From positions 4,447,001 to 4,511,000 of the forward strand of contig OZ023192.1 in the NCBI GenBank assembly GCA_963995505.1: a stretch of 64,000 bases of DNA, given 5' to 3'. Position 1 is the first letter of the stretch, and each line of letters opens with the position of its first letter. Shown here one piece after another: positions 12,331-22,859 of the stretch. Origin of the DNA: Hypericum androsaemum. Its lineage: Eukaryota > Streptophyta > Magnoliopsida > Malpighiales > Hypericaceae. The translations under genes and the position numbers were made by a program. Below the pieces are notes generated by a model, which was not told where the DNA came from, searched no databases, and saw only the letters and a list, made by a program, of their open reading frames with translations.

Positions 12331-13298
12331 GGAAAAATTACTCTGTAGCTCCTCGAGTTTGCTTAGATATACTCAAAAATCCCCCCTGTTTGCAAAATAC
12401 ACTCCGACGTCTCTCTTGTTTGATTTTATTATACTTCCGGGTCCCTGTCGCACGTTAGCAGCTCATTTTTTTTATTTTGTCAATAAAATGACCAAAATAC
12501 CCCTAGATCAAAAAATAAAAAAAACCGCTGACATCATCTATTCTTCTTCCTCTCAACACATATCCAATGAGCCAAACACCAAAAAAAACATGATCATCGA
12601 CGAGCTCGGACTTGTTCAAAATGAGAGTGAAAGGGATCCCGGAGGTCTCCACCTTGAAACCCCCGCTGTAAACGGAGCTCGAACACCTCCTCTCTGTCTC
12701 GCGCTGCCGCTAGGAGCCACAACAACAACAACAATGGCCAGAACACCTCCCCTCCATCATCGAGCTCCCTCCCTCACCGTTGAGCTCCCTTCCTCTTCCG
12801 ACCGTCGAGCTCCCTCCCAAACACCTCCCCTTTGTCGACCTCCCTCCCGAACACCTTCCCTCCGTCGAGCTCACTCCTGGACGATGCCATCGTGGACCCA
12901 ACGCACGCCCTCAAGAATGTCCATGGCCCGGATTGGCTGCGATTGATTGTAGGTACGCCTTCTTTGGAAAGAGAACGACCGCAATTTTTAATGGAAACGA
13001 AGAAGAGAAGAAGGATTGAAAGTGGGTATATTTACAGGTAAGGTTTTAGATAAAGGATGGGTTTTTTTATCTATGGACAAAAAAAGTTGTTTTTCACGGG
13101 GTAGAAGAAAATATTACGTAGGCAATTTTTTGTTTTTGTTCTAAGGGTATTTTTGTCATTTTTATGACAAAAAAAATCAATTTAGGGACCCGAAAGTATA
13201 ATAAAAGCAAACTATAGGGACGTCGGCGTGTAATTTTCAAACACGGAGGACTTTTTAGTATATAAAGCAAGCCCGAAGGACTACAGAGTAATTTTCCC
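12331..13298. mobile_element. Non-autonomous MULE, 968 bp, with long inverted repeats
   Basis: Perfect 9-bp target duplication TATTTAATT (12322-12330 and 13299-13307). The ends are inverted repeats of roughly 190 bp: GGAAAAATTACTCTGTAG on the left against GGGAAAATTACTCTGTAG from the right. Both arms continue through a TATTATACTT..GGGTCCCT block and an AAAATACCC block. A 9-bp duplication with long terminal inverted repeats is diagnostic of Mutator-like elements. Segment B lacks it (uninterrupted near 27780). The interior, about 12600-13020, is GC-rich with proline/serine-rich frames, possibly captured host sequence. No transposase is present. Confidence 0.88.
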
Positions 13299-13490
13299 TA
13301 TTTAATTAATTAGCGCCGTAGTATATATGCATAATTTGAGAAACCAAAGCTTAGTTCAATTCCTGGACTGACTCAACGTTGGCTGCCAAGTAGCCAAAAC
13401 GCCCGGCCAAGAAAGTCTGGTATTCTGTACAACTACGTTTCGATAAATTGGCCATAACATTTAACTCTAATTTTTTACTCTAATAATTTA

Positions 13491-15570
13491 GGGATAAGTA
13501 CATTTTATTTACTTATAGTTTTACTGATTTTGTTTTTAGACCGTGTGGTTTCAATTTAGTAATCCAATCTCTATGCTTTCAAATCTTTTATAGTATATGA
13601 CCCACTCCAGATGACGGGGATAAAACACTCACATGGCTTGTCACGTAGGCAAAAACGATGTTGTTTTGTTGTCCACGTGGCGTAGTGACTGGATAAGTTT
13701 TGTGACATATTTTAGAGTGGATAATTATCAAATCGATCCCAACTATTTTTTCCTACGAATCTCCAAGCAACTCTTCTCGGATCTTCAAGCAACTCTTAAC
13801 TAATTAAGGGATAAGTTTATTTTAGTACTTTGTAGTTTTACCTATTTCGCCTGGAGTACCATGTAGTTTCAAATTGGTATTTTAGTACCCTGTGGTTGAC
13901 CATCAATTTTTCGGGCAGTTCCAAGGCAGCTGCCCGTCTAAACCTGCCCGAAACGACGTCGTTTTGAGACCACATAGAAGATACGTGGCGTGCTGATTAA
14001 ATAAGTTGTGTATGACATGGCAGAGTGATTAATTAACAAATCAATCCCAAATTATTTTTATAAAATTTCAAAAATTCCTCCTCCTTCTCCTCCTATCTCT
14101 CTCTCTCTCTTTCTTTTCTCTCTCTTCCCATTCAACTTCTCCCCGACGCCGCCCTCTCCTCAACACCAAAAAGGACCAGAACCAAAAAGGTCAATCAGTG
14201 ACTCCTCCAACGAGTTGGAGTAGAAGTGGCCGGCCCGGTGGATCAACTCGGTGGCGGCGTGGGAGAAGATGACCGGGGGATTCTCGGTGACTCCCTGGAG
14301 GAGCTCTCGGCGAACTCTCCCTGGGGATTAGAGCGGAGAAGTTGGGCCTTGCTGGGGCGTCGCCGAGGGAAGGGGAGGGGTGAACCGGAGGTCGAGCGGC
14401 GGGAAGGGAGAGGTCGGGTCTGTCCGGGGCGTCGCCGAGTCAGCTCTCAGGGTTGTCGTTTTCCATCGGCCGGCGGCAGGAAGGGATAGGGTCAACCTCT
14501 ACCCGTCCGCCCCACCTTGCGGAGCTCCACCGACCCGTCTTTGGCATCGGATCGAACACAGTGGCTAGTGGAATTGCGGAATTAGACGAGTCAGAGAGGA
14601 CCTTGTCGGGCTCGGTCATGCTTTTCGGGTGGCGGGAAGGGGAGGATCACCGTGGGGAGGTGAAGGGTTTGGGAGAGAGGAGAGACTTGAATGAGATTTC
14701 TTAATATAGGGTTTTCGAAATAATATTAAAAAATAGTTGGGACCAATTGGGTAATTATTCACTAAAAACCATGTCAAACAACTTACCCAGTCACCTTGCC
14801 ACGTGGACAATAAAACAGTGTTGTTTTTCCCTACGCGGCAAGACAGGTGGATGTTTTTATCCCCGTCATCCGGCATAGACCGTGTAATGTAAAAGATTTT
14901 TTTTTATAAATAAAATTGTATTAAACCCACCAAAAGGTAATTACAGAGTAATTACATCGGAATAATCACCCGGTACCTTAAGTTGTAGATAGACACCTAT
15001 CTAAGAAAAAAAAAGTACTATCTAGCACAAGTTCCTAATGCCACACAGCCAAAAAGGACCAGAACCACCCCCGCATACACCCAAGAAAGAGTCTAAGATC
15101 AAGGAGGATCAAAGGACCAAAACGTCATGTCTTTAATCACTTGGAGGATAAAAGAGGCATCCTCCTCCCAAGAGAAGCCAGAAACAATTGCAAGCTGCCA
15201 TGTCTCTGCCGAGAGCTCCTCTTGAAGAGCATCATCGTGCTCCTCCCAAGTTGCAAGCATCGAGCAAAGGCCCAAAGCCGGCAACTTGCGCTTCTCCGGG
15301 AACATATTCTTCGAGTTCTGCGACGGAGAATGCAGAAGAGCATCGGCTTTTCTCCGGGAATAGATTCTTCAGGTTCTGCGATAGATTCTTCAGCTTCCTG
15401 ACCCAGCAACTCGAGCTCGTCGGGATCGGCTGAAACGAATGGCATTGTCTGGCCTTCTTCACCACCACTGTAAAAGATTTTAAAGCACGGGGACTGAATT
15501 ACCAAATTAAAACCACACGGCCTGAAAGCGAAAACGGTGAAACCACATGTAGATAAAATATAATTATCCC
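13491..15570. mobile_element. MULE, 2080 bp, long inverted repeats, GC-rich cargo, nested retroposon
   Basis: Perfect 9-bp duplication AATAATTTA (13482-13490 and 15571-15579). The left arm starts GGGATAAGTACATTTTAT; the right arm, complemented, starts GGGATAATTATATTTTAT. The arms stay alignable for about 250 bp through CCGTGTGGTTT, AATCTTTTA, GATGACGGGGATAAA and CCACGTGGC. The right arm is split by the insertion at 14901-15468. A second, diverged version of the left arm starts at about 13807. The interior 14140-14700 is GC-rich and is the part most likely to be captured sequence. Segment B has the empty site near 27965. Confidence 0.88.
14888..15481 (-). mobile_element. Nested LINE-type retroposon in the MULE right arm
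   Basis: The 13-bp sequence TGTAAAAGATTTT is repeated at 14888-14900 and 15469-15481. It flanks 568 bp that begin with poly-T on the plus strand, the poly-A tail of a minus-strand retrotransposed copy. The inserted DNA interrupts the MULE inverted repeat, so it is younger than the MULE. The minus strand has an open frame of about 120 codons with acidic blocks (DPDELELLGQEAEESIAEPEES). I do not recognise it; it could be a 5'-truncated LINE or a retrocopied transcript. Confidence 0.75.
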
Positions 15571-16039
15571 AATAATTTAAGATAGAAATATGAGATAAAA
15601 ATCAATAAATTTCATGTTTTGAACTTAAGACTGTTAAATTGTATCTTAAAAGATGGAGCTCATTGAGAATATGCAGCTTTGTACATGCTTCTTCCCCGAT
15701 TCGACTCTAAACGACTAGTTGTTGACATTCTTTTACCACAAAACTGTGCTTTTAACAAAGATTGATATGTTTCAAGAAAAGGACGTCAGTTATGGACGAT
15801 CGCAGGCAATATTGTTGGCCAAGCAAGGACTAAGTAACCCTAGGGGTTTGTTGAAAATACAATATTGTTTAGTGTAAGTGTGATGAGTTAGTTTATAAGT
15901 GTAGAAAATTTACCAACTCATTATTTTAAAGTTTTGGTTTGGATACGGAGATTCTTAAGAGTCAATAATGGTCAATATGATAAAACTAACATAAAGTTCG
16001 GCAGACATGTAAATTTTGAGCTCCGATAAGAACAACAGT

Positions 16040-17126
16040 CATTCTATGCCTATATTTTTTTAGGGATAAAGGTGGTGCGAGGCCTATATTAGAAAAGGAT
16101 TATACTGTAGTAAAGAAAAATACATAGACATAAGACGATAAAGATCAAACAGAAGACGATAACTAATCCAATGGTTGCAGAATGGCACAGGGGGGAGCGA
16201 TGGACAATTGAGAAGTCAAGGAAGCCAAACGATCGGGCAAAAATCTGCCGAGACAAAGCTACGGCCATTAACCACGAGACAAGCTCCTGGACATTTGAAT
16301 GCATACAAGATGCATGCAAATGAGAGCCAAGATCGACCAAAGTCAACCAAGACAAGATTCTCCACCTGCAACCACAGGAAAGACATCGAAGTCCACATGA
16401 ATAACAGACCATGCATAGGCCGATCCAAGCAAAAGACCGACATCAAAAGATAATAAAATATGATTAAAAAAACCTACTAAACAGGTGTGGTTGGACCAGT
16501 TTGAACAACATAAGATAGAACGACATAGTGCAGTCATCGAGTACAAGCAAAGTACAGCAGTTAAGCACATTAAGCAAGAGACTCGATGACCACAAAACAA
16601 AGACACCACAGAAAGTAAGAAAGCTTAAGGCAAAGAAATAAAATACAGAGGCATCTGGGGGGTGGTCAATGGTGACCAACCCCCCGGCTACCACGAAAAA
16701 CCACCACAGGCGTGCCGAAGGGATGGCAGTCCTCGGAGCGGCAGAGCGGGACCAAGGGATAGACTGGACAGGCGAGGAGGACACCAGAGGAGGACGTCGG
16801 AAGGCCAAGGAAGACCTTAAGATGGCCGCTGAAGACGTTGGAGACGAGACAGCGACGGATCTGCTGGGAGGAGGTGAAATCTGCTTCGCTCAATAGATTT
16901 AATCGAACCAAGGCAGCAGATGGAGGATAGAGGAGGAGCAGTGGGATGGAATGTCGAGGAGGGTGGGGAGTACAGGAGGATGGTGGAAGAGGAGGGTGGA
17001 GGTTGGAGGAGATTTTTGCCTTATGGCGGCAGAGAAATGGGAGGGCAAAAAAATCTTAGGGGAGCTCCTAATTTGGGAGAGGAAAAGCTCCACATTTCTG
17101 AGAGAGATCGACCATTCTATGCCTAT
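16040..17126 (-). mobile_element. Retroposon of about 1.06 kb with 14-bp target duplication
   Basis: CATTCTATGCCTAT occurs at 16040-16053 and 17113-17126 and flanks 16054-17112. On the minus strand the element ends CCTTTATCCCTAAAAAAAT, a poly-A-tailed LINE-like 3' end, and begins with a CT-rich leader near 17100. The last 130 bp match the plus-strand fragment at 21762-21888. Minus frames near 16666-16911 (MVRLNLLSEADFTSSQQIRR) have no recognised homology. There is no RT, so this is an internally deleted or non-autonomous member. Confidence 0.75.
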
Positions 17127-17529
17127 GTAGAGAGTAGTTCTACATGAAAGATTCCGAGGTAAACCATCTGCAATCGTAATCAGTCTACATAATTGTTTTT
17201 GTGTCGGGAATCAATCTACATAATTAATCATTGCATATTAGTGCTAATTTTACGTAGTCAAGTCCGACCATTCGCCAGGTCCAATTCATTCTTAGGTGAA
17301 AGTGATTGGGACCTACCAGTTCAAATGCGAAAGAAGAGGTTTTTTATGTTGAATTTAGTTCTCATAATGTCAAATTCTATTTAAATGTGATTTTGTCAAA
17401 AATACTATTTCATTTATAAGTTTCAACTCAATAACAGAATAACTTTTTAAAAGAATTCAATTGTTTTAGACCAACTCCCATAAAAAATTTAAATTTAGTT
17501 TTACAATTTCGTAGAAGTTTCTTTTTTTT

Positions 17530-17798
17530 TTCTCTCTTCTCGGAATTGTCGGTTGATCTCTTCGGAATTTCTTTCATGCCTCCAAGCATGTCTTCCCCGC
17601 CACTGTAACCCATCCGCTTGCCGGAGCCGAAGTACCGCCAGCGCCTTTCCCAAACATTGACCGGTCATCTCCACGCTCGCGCTGCGATAGCCGGACCATC
17701 CACGCCGACACCGTACCCAGCCGCCTACCACCGCCCTGAGTTCAGAGGGGTAGAGGGTACTTGAGGTGGACTATGGATGAAGGTCAGACTACAGCTAG
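17530..17798. other. GC-rich spacer without recognisable gene
   Basis: A short GC-rich stretch with minus-strand frames of up to 76 codons. It matches no family I recognise and is not shared with segment B. Confidence 0.4.
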
Positions 17799-19072
17799 TG
17801 TTGAAAAAATTACCCACTTCCCGTGGACCTAAACAACGCAAAGGAAAATACAAATGAGCAAACCACGATAACCACGAGAAGCACAACGCACAAAGCACAA
17901 GGAGGGACACAAAAATTTGATTACCCAGTTTGATCCACAACGATCTACATCCAGGGGCTTCCAAGCCAGGAGAGATTCTACTATATCACGCTCAAGCTTC
18001 ACTCGTTCTCACAACAATGGATGCCTTCACTCGGCTCACTCTCTCCTCCTCTTCTCACTATAGGCTACCCACACTCTTGGGAGCTCTCACTCTTGGCAAA
18101 ACTCTAGGCTTGGGCTCTACCCACTTTTTGAAAAAACTCTCCTTCACTCAGAGAGCACCATCTCTTTCACTCGGAGTGGCTAACCCTTCTCTTGGCAAGG
18201 TCCTTCACTCGGGCTCTATCCACACTTCGGACAACTCTCCTTCACTCGGAGAGCACCACCTCCTTCACTCAGAGTGGCTAACCCTTCTTCTTGGGTTTGC
18301 CCTTCACTTGGAGCTCTTCTTCTCCTCCTCCTTCACTTAGAGGCAATCCTTCTTCTTGGATCTTCTTCCTTCTCCTCCTTCACTTGGAGGCAACCCTTCT
18401 TCTTGGGTCTTCCATCTTTTCCTTCACTCGGAGGCAATCCTTCACTTGGGTTAGGTGCCTTTGGGGCACACTTCTTCTTCTCCTTCTCCTCCTTCACTTG
18501 GAGGAGAAGGCATTTGGCCTCTCCTTCACTTTGAGAGTCTTTCTCCTTCTTCCTTCTTCTTTCTTTCTCTTTGGAGAAGTAAACAACTCTTTACTAACCC
18601 TTCTTGGAGGCTAACAATGGGTATTTATAGTGCCCACAATCTAGGTAACTATTTGGAGATCGGGAGGGATATTTTATTCCAAGTTTGGCAATTTTTTGAA
18701 CCCGACTGGCGATCGCCAGTGGCCTCACGCAGAATTCCCTGGATTGGGGTACTGGTGATCGCCAGTGTACTTGCGCCCGCAAGTACCCACTGGCGCCTGC
18801 CAGGCACTCCAAACCATCACTTTCCCCGCTCCGCTTTGTCTTCACTCGACTTTGCCTCTTGAACCTGATCACCACCCCGATCAACCTCAAGGCTCTTTAC
18901 TCGAGCCACATAACCCTCGAATGTCCTCAACGTCTTCACTCGACTCTTGACTCGATTGATTCTCTGAGTATCCCCAGACTCTGAACCTAATCGATCAACT
19001 CTCAGACCATACTCACGACTCTTCATTCAAGCCACCCGAATACTTCACTCGTACTCAAGCTCCATACCAAAT
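17799..19072 (-). repeat. LTR 1 of the Copia element (3' LTR in element orientation)
   Basis: Begins TGTTGAAAAAATTACCCAC on the plus strand and ends near CTCCATACCAAATA, next to the polypurine tract. It is rich in CTTCACT(C/T)GGAG repeats. It contains the 16-bp palindrome ACTGGCGATCGCCAGT near 18705 and a variant near 18750. The terminal part after about 18860 is absent from LTR 2. Confidence 0.8.
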
Positions 19073-20631
19073 AATCTCCCACCTGGAGACTAACCTCCAC
19101 ACGATCCACCAGTCACTAGGTGACCTTCGTCCCAATCGGCACTTAGGCCTTCCTTTATAAGGCTTGTCAAGTGGACGGGCACCCACTTCTTTGTCTTCTC
19201 ACGTTACTTTTCAGGATTTCTCATAAGCCTTCTCGAAACTTCCATTAGATCCGCTATCACTGGTCTTGTACGCTTCTTTGCATATCTTACAAGACCACCT
19301 GTGAAAGCACCTGAAGTCTTCCACTTCCGAGCTCTCTCCTTGCAACACTCGTTCTCCTTTGCCATGCTAACTTTTCTAGCCTCCCGATTATGCCATGCCT
19401 TGCCACTATGGAGTTTGACTAGTTCTCAAGTCTCATTGGCACTCAAGGACTCCATCTCTCACTCTTTGCAAGCATCTTCTCACGCAAAGGCTCACTCCGC
19501 TGTGCCTTTGTATAATCTCCTGGCTCACCACCTATCGATAAGATATAGTAGTTGGCAGGCGAGAAGTACTGCGATGAACTACCTTCACTCATAGAACTCC
19601 GTTGTGAAACCACTGGCGGTGGGAAACTTGGTTTCATCTTCTCCTCACTGGCCTCCTGGCCATTCAGTACATTCTTACTCCGACCCGAGTTCGAGATATC
19701 TCTCTCGACCATCTCACTGCTAGAACCCATATTGTCAGCAAAGCTCTCCTCGTCCTTCTCCATAGGCTCGGCATCTTACTTTCTCTTCTCATCTGTATCA
19801 ACATGAACAAATGGCCCACAATCAAAACACACGAAGATGAGTTAGATCAATCTCCTTCTCACTCCAAGCCACCTCTGGTATGACACTCTCCAAAGGCCTT
19901 AATGGTACTCCTTTGATCAAGTAAGCGATGGTGTTTACTTTATTCGCCCTCAACATCTTCGATAGCCTACACTTCACTCACATGGCTCTCACTTGGTTGT
20001 CGTGTTGATCTTCTCCACGATGCCATCTTCTTCAGGGTTTTCAACTACTATCTTCTTCTTGCGACTCTCCATTGCTTCATAGTACTTCTTGAGCTCTTGG
20101 AGCTTGTACTCTCTGCATTTCGGATCTCAAGCACACCTCAAGATCTTTCTTTCCAATGGAGGTCTTGTAGCATGAACCACCCAAGGATGCCACCGGTGCC
20201 GGTCCCTTCACTTGGACCAATTCAAGCTTCTCATCTTTTCGAAAAATGCTACCTCTCAAAGAGCTCACTCTCCGCTCTCCAAGACCATGATGCACATGAA
20301 GACCCACCTCCATGGTCCTCAAGCTTGGTAGCTTCCCTCTTGAATAAAGCACCCTCATCCCCTTCTCACACACACGGCCAAGTCGACAATGCTACTCTAC
20401 ATCTTCCATTGCACTCACAAGGCCAATGCTCTCATGGGCGTTCCTCATTGCATACAAAGTTTCCTCCTTGATCATCACACTCCTAGACAAGGACAAGCAC
20501 ACCACACTCATCACTTTTCGATCTAGGAGCTTCCACTCCTCTTTGTTCATATCATCAAATTTCTCCACGGCAATTTTACTTCACCCATTGTGGTTGCTCT
20601 CACCACGCCCTAACGAAGCTCTGATACCAGT

Positions 20632-21761
20632 TGTTGGGAAAATTACCCACTTCTCGTAAACCCAAGTAACAAAATAAAAAATACATACGAGCAAACCACG
20701 ATAACCACGAGAAGCACAACGTACAAAGCATAAATAAAGCACAAGGAGGGACACAAAAATTTAGTTATCCGGTTCGATCCATAATGATTTACATCCAGGG
20801 GCTTCCAAGCCAGGAGAGATTCTACTTTATCACGCTCGAGCTTCACTTGCTCTCACAATAATGGATGCCTTCACTCGGCTCACTCTCTCCTCCTCTTCTC
20901 ACTATAGGCTACCCACACACTTGAGAACTCTCACTCTTGGCAAAACCCTAGGCTTGGGCTCTACCCACTCTTCGGGTAAACTCTCCTTCACTCAGAGAGC
21001 ACCACCTCCTTCACTCGAAGTGACTAACTCTTCTCTTGGCAAAGCCCTTCACTCGGGCTCTACCCACACTTCGGACAACTCTCCATCACTCGGAGAGCAC
21101 CACCTCCTTCTCTCGGAGTGGCTAACCCTTCTTCTAGGATTTGTCCTTCACTTGGAGTTCTTCTTCTCCTTCTTCTTCAATTGGAGGCAATCCTTTTTCT
21201 TGGGTCTTCTTCCTTCTCCTCCTTCACTTGGAGGCAACCCTTTTTCTTGGGTCTTCCATCTTCTCCTTCACTCAAAGATAACCCTTCACTTAGGTTAGGT
21301 GCCTTTGGGGCACACTTCTTTTTCTCCTTCTCCTCCTTCACTTGGAGGAGTGGGTACTTGGTCTCTCCTTCACTTGGAGAGCCTTTCTCCTTCCTCCCTC
21401 TTCTCTCTTTTTCTTTGGAGAAGTGGATAACTCTTTGCCAACCCTTATTGGAGGCTAACAATGGGTATTTATAGTGCCCACAACCTAAGCAACTATTTGG
21501 GGGTCGGGAGGGGTATTTTGGTCCAAGTTTGACAGTTTTTAAGACCCGACTGGCGACCGTCAATCAACTGGCGATCGCCAGTGTACTCTCGCCCGCAAGT
21601 ACCCACTGGCACCCTCCAGGCGCTCCAAGCCATCACTTGCCCCGCTCTGCATCTTCTTCACTTGACTTTGCATCTTGAACCCTGGAATGGGGTACTGGCG
21701 ATCACCAGTGTACTTGCGCTCGCAAGTACCCACTGGCACCCACCAGTTCTCTGGCGTCCGC
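20632..21761 (-). repeat. LTR 2 of the Copia element (5' LTR in element orientation), truncated
   Basis: Begins TGTTGGGAAAATTACCC directly beside the primer-binding site and parallels LTR 1 to about 21680. There homology breaks and a second copy of the GGGGTACTGGCGATC..CCCACTGGC block appears. A LINE 3' fragment abuts it at about 21762. The outer end is therefore lost and no target duplication can be read. Confidence 0.75.
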
Positions 21762-21888
21762 CATCTGATTGGTTATTATCTTCTGTCTAGATTTTATCGT
21801 CTTATATCTATATTTTTATCTTATCGTGTTGTAACCTGTATTTTAATATAGCCTTTGCGCCACTTTTATCCCTAAAAAAAATTTACGT
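21762..21888 (+). mobile_element. LINE-like 3' end fragment with poly-A
   Basis: The sequence TTATCTTCTGTCTAGATTTT continues to GCGCCACTTTTATCCCTAAAAAAAA. It matches the 3' end of the minus-strand retroposon at 16054-17112, so both belong to one LINE or LINE-mobilised family. Here it is heavily 5'-truncated and joined to the broken LTR 2. Confidence 0.7.
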
Positions 21889-22304
21889 CGTTAGTTTATG
21901 CTCTATTTCGACGCAAGTTTACAGGAGAGATAAAAGAAGCTACAGAGGCGTTCGCTTTCTCTATCGTCGACTTTGTTTCCGGTGTAGTGTCCAAATTTCA
22001 TGATAGCCTGGACTTTTCCGAATTCTGAATACGAATCAAAAAGTTCTTCTAAAATTCATGTATATATTTATTTTTCAATAAAAGACAAATCCTCTCACGA
22101 TTCATGCAATATATATGCATCATAGCTTATTATATTACATAAATCGATGCGTTTTACGTAACGCATCGCTTCTTATTCTAAGAGTGAACGTAGTACAGAA
22201 GTGCACGGAATTTTCAACTTATGACTAGATGCTATTATATAGATCTATAGATTACTTGGTGCTTTTCAAACTTCTTATTTGCTACGCACCAGAATGTTAT
22301 TTAA

Positions 22305-22781
22305 TCAATAAGGTCTCTGCCCATCATAGTTGCCCGGAGGATCATAATTGCATCCGATGAAGGTTCCTCCATTGCTACATCTTACCTTGGCGCATCCTAG
22401 CCGGACCGAGTTCCGCCACACCACCTGAGTGTAGTGCCTGCACTCCTCGCCCCCGGTGCAAGAATTTGAGTTGTAGTCGTAGTTGGCCTTCTCGTTGACC
22501 CACAATTGCACCGCCGCGGCCCCGGACAAGTCGCCGCCGCTCTTTGCAATGTTCTCGCCATAGTGTCCATCCGAGTGGACTAGGTTGCAGTCACCCGCTC
22601 GCTTGTTCGCGTAGTTTCTCGCGTAGGCTGCGACGTTGTCGTCCCAGGTCAGTTGTCCAACGCCAACAGCGCTACGAGCAGCGTTATGGGCGTTGACATA
22701 GTCCTGGGGCGAGTCTTGGTTTTGGACAGAAAGTGCTAGGGCTAAGGCAAGTAAGAAGGTTATAGCTAAGTCGGATGACAT
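22305..22781 (-). CDS. Pathogenesis-related protein 1 (PR-1), CAP superfamily
   Basis: Intronless gene of 158 codons, the usual length for secreted plant PR-1. An N-terminal hydrophobic signal peptide ([14 protein letters not shown]) precedes the CAP domain starting at [19 protein letters not shown] signatures seen are [19 protein letters not shown] and [20 protein letters not shown], with the six conserved cysteines. The C-terminus has the [12 protein letters not shown] context from which the CAPE1 immune peptide is released in tomato PR-1. An upstream in-frame ATG at 22826 is only about 20 bp from the TATA box at 22846-22853, so I chose the ATG at 22781. PR-1 proteins are apoplastic, bind sterols and are induced by salicylate. 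It is the only apparently intact copy of the cluster. Confidence 0.93.
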   Translation of the reverse strand: MSSDLAITFLLALALALSVQNQDSPQDYVNAHNAARSAVGVGQLTWDDNVAAYARNYANKRAGDCNLVHSDGHYGENIAKSGGDLSGAAAVQLWVNEKANYDYNSNSCTGGEECRHYTQVVWRNSVRLGCAKVRCSNGGTFIGCNYDPPGNYDGQRPY

Positions 22782-22845
22782 GGTTTTTTTAATTAAAATT
22801 GATCTACTTTTTGTTGATGGTTGCAATTGAGTAAGATTTAGATGG

Positions 22846-22853
22846 TATATATA
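22846..22853 (-). promoter_or_regulatory. TATA box of the intact PR-1 gene
   Basis: TATATATA lies 65 bp upstream of the chosen ATG at 22781, in the same context (GATGGTATATATAGG) as in the paralogous copies. Confidence 0.7.
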
Positions 22854-22859
22854 GGTGTT

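Larger units (their letters stand above)
8640..17530. repeat. PR-1 duplicated segment A
   Basis: This segment aligns collinearly with 25015-29560. Shared landmarks, with the segment B position in brackets, are the block GCACAATTTCATCTTC near 8655 (25018), the block around GAATGTCACCAATCA near 9015 (25420), the PR-1 copy at 11.5-12.0 kb (26.9-27.4), GACTCAACGTTGGCTGCC near 13370 (27850), CTTCTTCCCCGATTC near 15690 (28878), and GGGAATCAATCTACATAATTAATCA near 17200 (29250). After removing its insertions the segment is about 4 kb, similar to segment B. The duplication therefore preceded the MULE, hAT and retroposon insertions listed here. Confidence 0.85.
17799..21761 (-). mobile_element. Copia LTR retrotransposon, internally deleted, minus strand
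   Basis: Two direct long repeats (17799-19072 and 20632 to about 21761) enclose 1.56 kb. On the minus strand, the LTR at 20632 ends in CCCAACA and is followed by a perfect primer-binding site TGGTATCAGAGC (20618-20629 complemented). A polypurine tract GGTGGGAGA adjoins the other LTR near 19075. Internal minus-strand remnants, in order, are a gag piece (EEWKLLDRKVMSVVCLSLSR, near 20500), GAG-preintegrase (LYSRGKLPSL..LHVHHGLGERR, near 20300), the integrase C-terminus (AYLIKGVPLRPLESVIPE, near 19900), the pol hinge (ILSIGGEPGDYTKA, near 19520) and SRRLMRNPEK (near 19230). The order fits Copia with large deletions. Stops are present. Confidence 0.88.

Noticed and set aside
12329..13041. 205-codon frame and nested partners
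   Set aside because: The frame starts at the MULE border and includes the inverted arm, so it is not an independent gene.
16089..17147. Multiple frames of 64-114 codons on both strands
   Set aside because: Inside the retroposon flanked by CATTCTATGCCTAT duplications; no homology recognised.
17930..18862. Ser/Leu-rich plus-strand frames (and the parallel set at 20861-21474)
   Set aside because: These are reverse readings of Copia LTRs; the same frames appear in both LTRs.
22782..22826. Upstream in-frame ATG giving a 173-codon PR-1
   Set aside because: It lies about 20 bp from the TATA box, at or before the expected transcription start, and would place a polar segment ahead of the signal peptide.
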